Assembly (NCBI GenBank): GCA_021161165.1
Contig: JAGHBF010000084.1
Location: forward strand, 1-6,114
Direction: 5' to 3'
DNA length: 6,114 nt
DNA from: Candidatus Aminicenantota bacterium
GTDB taxonomy: Bacteria > Acidobacteriota > Aminicenantia > S016-38
The position numbers were made by a program, and so were the translations under genes. Positions within the stretch are counted from its first letter, which is position 1; each line of letters begins with the position of its first letter. Below, one piece after another: positions 1 through 5,272 of the stretch. Below the pieces are notes generated by a model, which worked only from the letters and a program-made list of their open reading frames with translations, ran no database searches and was not told the DNA's origin.

Positions 1-384
1 GATACCTGAAATTCCATGAACCAGTACAATAGAGACGGTGGCCAGTGTTTTTGAGGGAGACAATCTTGTAATGGCTATAAGTATTAGCCCTACAACTGCA
101 AAGATAAGATAGGGCAAATGGAAATCCCTGTAATTATTCGAAATTAACCCAAGGGAAAGACTCAAAGGTATGAGAGTAGCTACCACAATTACAAATTGGT
201 TCTTCAGAATTTCGTAGCCAAAAAGTATAAGTAGAAGTCCTGCTATTATTAGAACTCCAAAGGCAACTGTAAAATAAAACACTGTAATTCCACTAAATCT
301 GTTCAAACCCGAAACTATCTGGTAAGATGCAATCAGAACCAATAAAGCAAGCACAATTCTGTCGATTAAGGTTATTTTTCTCAT
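1..384 (-). CDS. Unrecognised multi-helix membrane protein, C-terminus cut by window edge
   Basis: An open frame begins with ATG at 384 and runs 128 codons to the left edge without a stop, so it is partial. The ATG overlaps the TGA of ctaB as ATGA, and AGGA at 393-396 is a plausible ribosome binding site, so translation is probably coupled to ctaB. The product starts MRKITLIDRI. It is very hydrophobic, with segments at about residues 7-25, 34-58, 64-82 and 90-107, and a fifth starting near 113. A short polar stretch (SNNYRDFH, about 82-89) separates helices 3 and 4. I see no heme-ligand pattern, cofactor motif or signature I can name; the only histidines are H89 and H123. It does not look like CtaA/Cox15, whose histidine pattern is missing, although the cut end could hide features. 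Its position suggests a role in the respiratory operon, but that is inference from neighbourhood only. Confidence 0.72.
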   Translation of the reverse strand, partial: MRKITLIDRIVLALLVLIASYQIVSGLNRFSGITVFYFTVAFGVLIIAGLLLILFGYEILKNQFVIVVATLIPLSLSLGLISNNYRDFHLPYLIFAVVGLILIAITRLSPSKTLATVSIVLVHGISGI

Positions 385-1250
385 AGCAATGTTCCTGAAA
401 TTAGTATTAACATGGAGCTTAGCATAAAGAGTGATGCATATTTAAATAACCCCATATTTACCCTTTCAGATGGTTTAATAATGCTGAGAAAAACGAGCCC
501 AAGAAGACCTGTGCTGAAGACTGCCAGAAGTCTTAAATAACCCCACGATAAGCCAAGGGCTGTTATTCCAATGCCTACTGAGAGAGCAGAGCCCACGCTT
601 GAGACTGCGATTATAAGTCTTGTTTTCTGGAATCCATAAACTGAAGGAAACGTGGGAATCCCTGCTTTTGCATAATCTGTGTAATATTTCATGCTGAATG
701 TAAGAATATGAGTGGGAATCCAGAGAAGAATGGAAAGACCGAGTAGAATTCCAATAAAATCAACCTTTCCAACGCCAAGAGCTCTTCCTGCAATGATTGG
801 CATTGCTCCGGCAATGCCTCCCCATACTATTGACCAGGGAGTTCTTCTTTTCAGCCACATGGAATAAACAACGACATCAAAAAACAGGCCGGAAAAGATC
901 AGAAGACCGTAAAGGATTGAAAGAGAGAATGCCCAGAGGATGCCTGCAAGAGAAAGGCTTAATCCTACAATTATAGCTTCTTTTGGCTTTATTTTTCCTG
1001 CGGGTAAAGGTCTTTTGGCTGTGCGTCCCATCCTGGTATCTATGTCTCTATCAATAACCATATTTAAAACAGTGCTTCCGCTTATTGAAAGGAAAAGACT
1101 GCCAATAAGAGATATAAAAATTGCGTAATTCATTATCGGGCATTTCGAAGTTATGAATCCTGTAATTCCCGTTAGTAAAAGAAGACCTGTCTGCAGAGCT
1201 TTTGTTAGTTCCCAGTACAATCGAAGTCTTTCTTTAATCTTTTTCCACAT
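381..1250 (-). CDS. ctaB: Protoheme IX farnesyltransferase (heme O synthase)
   Basis: This UbiA-superfamily integral membrane prenyltransferase joins farnesyl diphosphate to protoheme IX to make heme O, used directly or converted to heme A in heme-copper oxidases. The 289-residue length is normal for the family. The first prenyl-diphosphate/Mg site is NMVIDRDID (N63, D67, D71), followed by the conserved RTAKRPLPAG at 76-85. The second is DYAKAGIPTFP (192-202), close to the DYxxAGIPMLP signature that separates heme O synthases from other UbiA enzymes. W177 and H181 in WIPTH match the family WxPxH. About eight or nine hydrophobic helices are visible. The start ATG at 1250 has only a weak purine-rich stretch upstream (AGAAGAA). 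A 40-nt gap separates it from the lipoprotein gene and holds an AT-rich TATA-like run at 1265-1277 that could be a secondary promoter. Membership beside an oxidase-like subunit I strengthens the call. Confidence 0.93.
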   Translation of the reverse strand: MWKKIKERLRLYWELTKALQTGLLLLTGITGFITSKCPIMNYAIFISLIGSLFLSISGSTVLNMVIDRDIDTRMGRTAKRPLPAGKIKPKEAIIVGLSLSLAGILWAFSLSILYGLLIFSGLFFDVVVYSMWLKRRTPWSIVWGGIAGAMPIIAGRALGVGKVDFIGILLGLSILLWIPTHILTFSMKYYTDYAKAGIPTFPSVYGFQKTRLIIAVSSVGSALSVGIGITALGLSWGYLRLLAVFSTGLLGLVFLSIIKPSERVNMGLFKYASLFMLSSMLILISGTLL

Positions 1251-1290
1251 TTCTTCTACTTGTCTATTTTATATATTGGTACTTTTCGAA

Positions 1291-2292
1291 TTATTTTTCC
1301 AGTTTTTCTCCAGAAGTGGGAGATTGTTTTGCTTCTTCTGATATCATTTCAGGATTTTTTACATCTCTCGCGCACCTGAAGCCTATATCAATGTCGTGAT
1401 ACCATGGTAGAGCACTATTTCTTGCCCATATTCTCAGGTAAATGTCATAACTCATCCAGCTTCCACCTTTCATAAATCGGTCAGACATCTTTGGATATTT
1501 ATCTGCTATCCATTGCCACACATTTCCGGCCATATCATAAAGCCCGTAAGGACTTCTGGCATCTTTTGTCTGGAAATCTCCATATTTTTTGCCATTGAAA
1601 AATCCTACCGGCGTTGTTATCCCATGATTTACACCAAGTATTTTTCTTAGTTTTTTATTGCTAAGGTTATAATTAGCATATTCCGGAGATATTTCATTTC
1701 CCCATGGATAAGCTCTGAAATCAGGGCCTCTTGCAGCTTTTTCCCATTCAAGTTCGGTGGGAAGACGCCATCCATAGAATTGGCAGTAACCCCTTGCCCC
1801 GAACCAGGTTACGTTTACAACAGGATGATTTTCAAAACCCCTGTCAACTGTAAAGATTTTTCCATCGAATTTGATTCTATCACCGGGTTCCTCCAATGGG
1901 TAATAAAGGTAATAACCAGGATTTATTTTTCTTTCATGTCTGTATCCATAGTACTTATCTCCTGGATAGAATCCCAGCACTTTGTTTTCATCTACCTTTA
2001 TTTTTCCAGCTGCCAATGCTTCGTTAAGATATTTTGCATATTGAGCGTTTGTGACGTCCGTTACCATAATTTCGTAGTCATAATCGATCTTTTTAAGGTG
2101 ATTCAGATTTTTGAATTGGCCTTCGAAAAATTCTCCTGCCGGGATAAATGCCCATGAATTAGAGTTTACCCCTGTATCTATATATTTTATTTCAAAATGA
2201 TGCCAGCCCTGTTCTTCAGTGTCACAACCAACAAATAATGCAGCGGAAAAGGCTACCGCTAAGATAATAACTAAAATTTTATTCAATCTCAT
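1291..2292 (-). CDS. Lipoprotein with SUMF1/FGE-type domain, lacking FGE catalytic cysteines
   Basis: This is a 333-residue exported protein. Residues 1-22 form a signal peptide (RLNK, then a hydrophobic run) ending in LFVGC, so C23 is the probable lipidated residue; F at -3 makes the lipobox slightly atypical. The FGE-sulfatase (SUMF1) fold spans about 46-309. Landmarks are FIPAGEFFEG (49-58), VTNAQYAKYL (80-89), HPVVNVTWFGARGYC (156-170), GWRLPTELEWEKAARG (174-189), YPWGNE (195-200), SPYGLYDMAGNVWQW (247-261), GGSW (276-279) and GFRCARD (304-310). True formylglycine-generating enzyme carries a cysteine pair (Cys336/Cys341 in the human protein) just after GGS. Here that stretch reads SYDIYLR, so sulfatase activation is unlikely. 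Non-catalytic relatives include NirV near nitrite reductases and GldK-like motility lipoproteins. The C-terminal tail (311-333) is charged. The ribosome binding site is very strong and overlaps the stop of the upstream oxidase-like gene, so the two are surely co-expressed. The specific role is unknown; a structural or electron-transfer partner is inference. Confidence 0.88.
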   Translation of the reverse strand: MRLNKILVIILAVAFSAALFVGCDTEEQGWHHFEIKYIDTGVNSNSWAFIPAGEFFEGQFKNLNHLKKIDYDYEIMVTDVTNAQYAKYLNEALAAGKIKVDENKVLGFYPGDKYYGYRHERKINPGYYLYYPLEEPGDRIKFDGKIFTVDRGFENHPVVNVTWFGARGYCQFYGWRLPTELEWEKAARGPDFRAYPWGNEISPEYANYNLSNKKLRKILGVNHGITTPVGFFNGKKYGDFQTKDARSPYGLYDMAGNVWQWIADKYPKMSDRFMKGGSWMSYDIYLRIWARNSALPWYHDIDIGFRCARDVKNPEMISEEAKQSPTSGEKLEK

Positions 2293-2295
2293 AAT

Positions 2296-2306
2296 TCACC
2301 TCCTTT
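2296..2306 (-). promoter_or_regulatory. Strong Shine-Dalgarno site of the lipoprotein gene
   Basis: The minus strand reads AAAGGAGGTGA, an almost complete complement to the 16S rRNA 3' end, a few bases before ATG 2292. It overlaps the TGA (2308-2306) of the oxidase-like gene by one base, which fits translational coupling or reinitiation. It also fixes the lipoprotein start. Confidence 0.85.
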
Positions 2307-3802
2307 CAAGCTTCAGGATTCCTGGAGGTATAATTGACCTCCAGTTCTGGATGTTCCAATTCCCTTTTCCAGAGCCCGTGCTTTTTGAACAGGTCAACCA
2401 GCCGCCAGATGAGAAGCATAGCGAGTATTACTAAAACAATCCCCAGTCCCGCATCTATAAATAGCATATTAATATTTACAAAAGGTTCCTGATAATAGGG
2501 ATGGACAAAAAGTTTTTTGAGTGAATAAACAGTAGCACCTGCAAAGGCAATGTCTGATGCTATAATAAGGGTCCACCCGAACCATTTTCTTACTTTCCCC
2601 TTGAGCCCCACTATATCAGCATAATACATGAGGATTATGGTAGCTATAAGAGAGGCAAGCACGTGCCAGTGACCTGTAAGAGTAACTCTTTCCTCTCGCC
2701 ACTGCCACACGCGGAAGATTTCATCGAGCTTTATAGCCATAAAAATTCCAACTCCACTAACGGTGAAATTCATGAAAACCATCTGCCATAGAGGACCAAA
2801 TTTTATGGGGTCGTGAAGAAGTGCTTTAAGACCCCTCCAGAAACCAGCCTTTTCAATTCCCTGTTCGTTTAATCTGTCACGGATGAGTTTCTTCCATCCA
2901 TATATGACGAGCATAAGAGCAGCGAGCATTACGAGGACTGAACCAACGTAAATGATCATGTGAGCAATCAATTCAAATGGAACCACTGTCCATACTCCCA
3001 GTGTTACTATTATTGTTCCAGCGATCATCAGTGGCATGGCTATTTTGTGATAAATTCCCTTGAAGTCGAGCCACCTTCCAACTACAAGTGTTATAGCTAT
3101 GGCGATAAGTGTTAGCATAATATGAAGGTGACCGATAACAGCAAGTTCTAAAGGAGGTTTGTAAGCCATTCTCACCACATTTTCCGCAAGAAATGTTTCA
3201 AATCCATTTCCAAAGTATGCCCCTGCTATCGCTCCAAATAGAGAAGAGCCCAGAGCTGCAACAACCATTGTAAAGAATGCCATCCTTTCGAGGTCAATCC
3301 CGGATTTCGTATGGGCGTATTCCGGACTTTTAACATAATATTCTTTTTTCCATGGCCAGAGAGCAGCTGCAAGGAGAATTCCTGTAAAAAACATTAGAGA
3401 AAGGCCAAAAAGGAAAAGGCCGTGAAGGATCCAGTTGCGGCCAAAATAGGCAAAGCCAAGACCAAAAATCATGGAAGTGAGGTAGCCCACGGTCACAGTG
3501 GCGTTTATGATAACCTTGTGGTTTCTTTTCATTGGAACTATGGATGTTATAAAGTAAACTTCAATAGCTATAATAGCCATTGCAATGCTATGATAGAGCA
3601 TTATTATTCTTCCCTCTCTGAAAAATGGGTCTAATTTCATACCGAGAAGTCGAACCGTGAAGTCCCTGACTCCCCATTCAACCATGGGCCCTGAAAGGGT
3701 CCCCCAGATTGCAGTAACAAGAGATACCATAGAGATAGCCACGAGGACGAGGCCTTTAGTTGAAGTGAAGAGATAATTAAATCTCTCCTTTAAAAAATTC
3801 AT
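2306..3802 (-). CDS. Heme-copper oxidase subunit I-like membrane protein with atypical active site
   Basis: A 498-residue protein with twelve predicted helices (roughly 16-37, 66-88, 98-119, 122-149, 172-197, 217-241, 252-275, 278-302, 334-359, 373-396, 407-427, 445-469), the helix number of heme-copper oxidase subunit I. Low-spin heme ligands fit H71 (LYHSIAM, helix II) and H380. The active-site heme ligand fits H378 (GHWHVLASL, helix X, the family HxH). Upstream of it, VSGVGIFMAI resembles the helix IX G-rich signature. Helix VI has GHLHIM (H225, H227) where NO reductases have HLWVE and oxidases HPEVY. The helix VII-VIII junction has AHMIIYVG (H281) where oxidases have AHHMFTVG, so M282 replaces the second CuB histidine. 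There is no crosslinking tyrosine and no NOR-type glutamate four residues after H225. The protein could be a divergent NO reductase, an oxidase or an uncharacterised branch. ATG 3802 was chosen because AGGAGG precedes it; a 30-codon in-frame upstream extension has no support. No subunit II is visible. Confidence 0.8.
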   Translation of the reverse strand: MNFLKERFNYLFTSTKGLVLVAISMVSLVTAIWGTLSGPMVEWGVRDFTVRLLGMKLDPFFREGRIIMLYHSIAMAIIAIEVYFITSIVPMKRNHKVIINATVTVGYLTSMIFGLGFAYFGRNWILHGLFLFGLSLMFFTGILLAAALWPWKKEYYVKSPEYAHTKSGIDLERMAFFTMVVAALGSSLFGAIAGAYFGNGFETFLAENVVRMAYKPPLELAVIGHLHIMLTLIAIAITLVVGRWLDFKGIYHKIAMPLMIAGTIIVTLGVWTVVPFELIAHMIIYVGSVLVMLAALMLVIYGWKKLIRDRLNEQGIEKAGFWRGLKALLHDPIKFGPLWQMVFMNFTVSGVGIFMAIKLDEIFRVWQWREERVTLTGHWHVLASLIATIILMYYADIVGLKGKVRKWFGWTLIIASDIAFAGATVYSLKKLFVHPYYQEPFVNINMLFIDAGLGIVLVILAMLLIWRLVDLFKKHGLWKRELEHPELEVNYTSRNPEA

Positions 3803-3807
3803 TTTTT

Positions 3808-3848
3808 CCTCCTGACAAATTTTCCCTATAAAACTATTATAAAGGAAA
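3808..3848 (-). promoter_or_regulatory. Probable promoter and ribosome binding site of the oxidase-like operon
   Basis: In the 183-base gap upstream of ATG 3802, the minus strand carries TATAAT at 3841-3836 and AGGAGG at 3813-3808. The box sits 33 bases before the start codon, which leaves room for a short leader containing the ribosome binding site. No good -35 hexamer is seen at 17 bases; an archaeal TATA reading is also possible. The segment 3821-3848 is an imperfect inverted repeat (TTTCC...TATA / TATA...GGAAA, arms differing by one base in length) centred on the box, which could be an operator. The rest of the gap (3849-3985) shows nothing further I can name. Confidence 0.45.
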
Positions 3849-3985
3849 AATTCATAGAAATTAAAATAAATTTTGTTTGGGCCAGATCCCACACGATAAT
3901 AGAGAAAACCCGGATTTTTGGAAAATGAAGCAATGCTTATGTATGCAAGGGAGTAAGCGAAGGATATGTTAAATGTTTATTTCAC

Positions 3986-4693
3986 CTATGATGTTTTGTG
4001 TTTTTTGAGCTTTATCTTCAGAGCTATTGCTAAGGCGATAGAAAGGGTGAATAGAATAATTCCTATAACAGGTCTGTAAAAAAGCCATGCAATTGCAATT
4101 GTAATTATTGAAAGTATTGCAGAGACAATAAAAGCTATGATTCCTGTTCCAGCTTCAACTATGCTACCTATGATTGGAACTACATCTGCCACAACGGAGA
4201 GAGGACTAAGAATCATTGAAAAACCGATGAACATTATTACAAATCCCAGAGCACGCAGGAACCATGTCATGAGTTTATTACTTTTTTCTGCCTGTTTGAA
4301 CATCGTCTCGGCACTGTAAGTTCCAACTCGTAGAATTTCTATCTTACCGCCAGCCTTGCTGATGTAGGGTTCAAATGTGTTTCCTATCTGTTTTGCTATT
4401 ATGCTTACTTCTACAGGTTTTACCACCATAAATGAAACCCTTGTGTCCCCGATTTCAGGGTTTGAAGGGTTGTAGCCCAGGTATATTTCTGACTTGTAAA
4501 GTTGAGCCTTATCTTTCATTGATTCAGGTATAACTGTGTCTTCCCTGAGTTCTACAGGTTCATAGTTGTTTATTGCGGAGATAAGTGATTGAGGAAGAAC
4601 GAAGGCTCCCAGATGAACATTTTTCGCCATAAATTCCTTTTTTTCGAAGGGCATTTCTTCAGGATTTTCGTGTCCATTCGGGTGTTTAAACAT
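3986..4693 (-). CDS. TMEM43-family protein, C-terminal part after in-frame amber
   Basis: This open stretch is the continuation of the TMEM43 gene beginning at 5137. The reading frame is open from 4729 without shift, so the ATG at 4693 is simply the first internal methionine. It corresponds to a conserved position just before FKHPNGHENP and has no ribosome binding site, making independent translation unlikely. It covers most of the large extracytoplasmic domain, with GDTRVSF at 82-88 of this piece matching the family GDxRVSF, and TYSAETMF at 125-132. Three C-terminal membrane segments follow at about 143-165, 183-206 and 209-227. The segment WLFYRP (203-208) is also present in human TMEM43. 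The tail KIKLKKHKTS is basic, as is usual for a cytoplasmic end. It ends at TAG 3988-3986, followed in frame by TAA at 3979-3977. The biochemical function of prokaryotic TMEM43 proteins is not known to me. Confidence 0.85.
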   Translation of the reverse strand: MFKHPNGHENPEEMPFEKKEFMAKNVHLGAFVLPQSLISAINNYEPVELREDTVIPESMKDKAQLYKSEIYLGYNPSNPEIGDTRVSFMVVKPVEVSIIAKQIGNTFEPYISKAGGKIEILRVGTYSAETMFKQAEKSNKLMTWFLRALGFVIMFIGFSMILSPLSVVADVVPIIGSIVEAGTGIIAFIVSAILSIITIAIAWLFYRPVIGIILFTLSIALAIALKIKLKKHKTS

Positions 4694-4732
4694 GCTTGAG
4701 TCAATAAGATTTTCAGACCATGCCTTTTTCTA
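4694..4732 (-). other. In-frame amber codon and untranslated junction inside TMEM43
   Basis: The minus strand reads TAC TCT TAG AAA AAG GCA TGG and onwards, giving Y S stop K K A W S E N L I D S S before M at 4693. Human TMEM43, as I recall it, reads YSYNTEW here, so the TAG (4732-4730) sits exactly where a conserved tyrosine (TAT/TAC) is expected, one base change away. The codons after TAG keep the family pattern (W, then IDS before FKHP). Possible explanations are a recent nonsense mutation, a sequencing or assembly error, or UAG recoding or readthrough, for example pyrrolysine. The window alone cannot choose among them. Confidence 0.85.
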
Positions 4733-5137
4733 AGAGTACGTTTTTACTGTCTCTGTTTCTCCCCCAAGTTTCTTTTTAGTCTTTGAGGTTACAACCTTTT
4801 TCCACTGGTACATTTGTACGACTCTTTTCAGTTTTATAGCTCTAATTGATACATTGAATACAGAGTCCTCCAGTATTTCTTCAGTTGTCGCTTTACCTGT
4901 AACATGTACAAGTTTTCCGTTGTTTTCGGGGTCCAATTTGTCCGCCCGGATTGGAACAACAATTCCTTTTCCTTCCTTCAGTGTTTTCATGGTTTTTACT
5001 GCTCTTCCTTCGTTCCAGAAGAGAAGCACAAAGGATATTCCTATGAGGAGAAAGCCAAACAGGATACCTTTGAAAGCGTTTCCAAGGCGTTTGAACCACG
5101 ATTCTTTGGTTACTTCGGTATATCTGTCCTGGGCCAT
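4730..5137 (-). CDS. TMEM43-family protein, N-terminal part up to in-frame amber
   Basis: This piece has 135 codons and ends at TAG. It reads as the N-terminal third of a TMEM43 protein: DRYTEVTKESWFKRLGNAFK (residues 4-23), a membrane segment at about 24-41, the conserved WNEGRAVK (41-48), then the start of the extracytoplasmic domain with ENNGKLVHVTG (71-81), EDSVF (90-94), LKRVVQMYQW (103-112) and KTKKKLGGETETVKTYS. The C-terminal two-thirds continue in the same frame after the stop, so this is one gene of about 383 codons (5137-3986), not two. ATG 5137 is the only sensible start, as an in-frame TGA lies two codons upstream and the family normally begins shortly before the YTEVT motif. Its own ribosome binding site is weak (AAGTGA), whereas a strong site lies further upstream in front of a short GTG frame. 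If the stop is real and not read through, the truncated product would keep only one helix and be non-functional. Confidence 0.85.
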   Translation of the reverse strand: MAQDRYTEVTKESWFKRLGNAFKGILFGFLLIGISFVLLFWNEGRAVKTMKTLKEGKGIVVPIRADKLDPENNGKLVHVTGKATTEEILEDSVFNVSIRAIKLKRVVQMYQWKKVVTSKTKKKLGGETETVKTYS

Positions 5138-5184
5138 TTTTCACTTGCTGTAATTTTTCTTTTTAAAAATTCGGATTTTTTCAC
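5110..5184 (-). CDS. Possible 24-residue leader peptide overlapping the TMEM43 start
   Basis: GTG at 5184 follows AAGGAGGAAG (5195-5186), the best ribosome binding site between the radical SAM gene and TMEM43. Its frame encodes a short basic peptide starting MKKSEFLKRK and ends at TAA 5112-5110. It overlaps the first 28 bases of TMEM43 in a different frame. Because the TMEM43 ATG at 5137 has a weak site of its own, this small frame may deliver ribosomes to it by coupling. I recognise no family, and the frame could be chance. Its existence rests on the ribosome binding site and geometry alone. Confidence 0.35.
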   Translation of the reverse strand: MKKSEFLKRKITASEKWPRTDIPK

Positions 5185-5185
5185 G

Positions 5186-5220
5186 CTTCCTCCTTAAGAA
5201 ATTTTAGGAATTATATTCCT
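5186..5220 (-). promoter_or_regulatory. Candidate promoter with palindromic -10 region, plus strong RBS
   Basis: The minus strand holds TATAAT at 5215-5210 inside the palindrome AGGAAT-ATA-ATTCCT (5220-5206, six-base arms, three-base centre). A start site a few bases downstream would give a leader of roughly 65 bases to TMEM43, containing the AAGGAGGAAG site at 5195-5186. A -35 element at the right spacing is poor (TTTCAA). A palindrome covering a -10 box could be a repressor site. The remaining gap upstream (5221-5272) has a pyrimidine-rich tract after the radical SAM stop but no solid stem-loop. Confidence 0.4.
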
Positions 5221-5272
5221 TTTTTACAGTTTTTGAAAGGAAAACAAAGAAAGGGCTTCTTCAGGCTGGCCA

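Noticed and set aside
3803..3892. Thirty-codon in-frame extension of the oxidase-like gene to an upstream start
   Set aside because: The extension lies over the likely promoter, has no ribosome binding site and is not a plausible oxidase N-terminus, while ATG 3802 is preceded by AGGAGG.
3986..4693. Separate gene starting at ATG 4693
   Set aside because: No ribosome binding site is present, the product begins in the middle of the TMEM43 extracytoplasmic domain, and family-matching codons continue upstream in the same frame to the amber codon.
4720..4740. Programmed frameshift at the A-rich run in TMEM43
   Set aside because: The upstream and downstream coding frames are identical, so frameshifting would not bypass the stop; readthrough or recoding is the only translational solution.
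4893..5144. 83-codon minus-strand frame starting at GTG 5144
   Set aside because: It is an out-of-frame shadow of TMEM43 with low-complexity, charged sequence and no membrane or domain pattern.
4854..5197. Plus-strand frames opposite TMEM43 and other plus-strand frames (for example 940-1128, 1780-2157, 3422-3634)
   Set aside because: All lie antisense to well-supported minus-strand genes, have no ribosome binding sites and give no recognisable protein features.
5225..5272. Intrinsic terminator after the radical SAM gene
   Set aside because: Only a five-base AT-rich stem (AAGAA/TTCTT) and a pyrimidine-rich tract are present, which is too weak to call.
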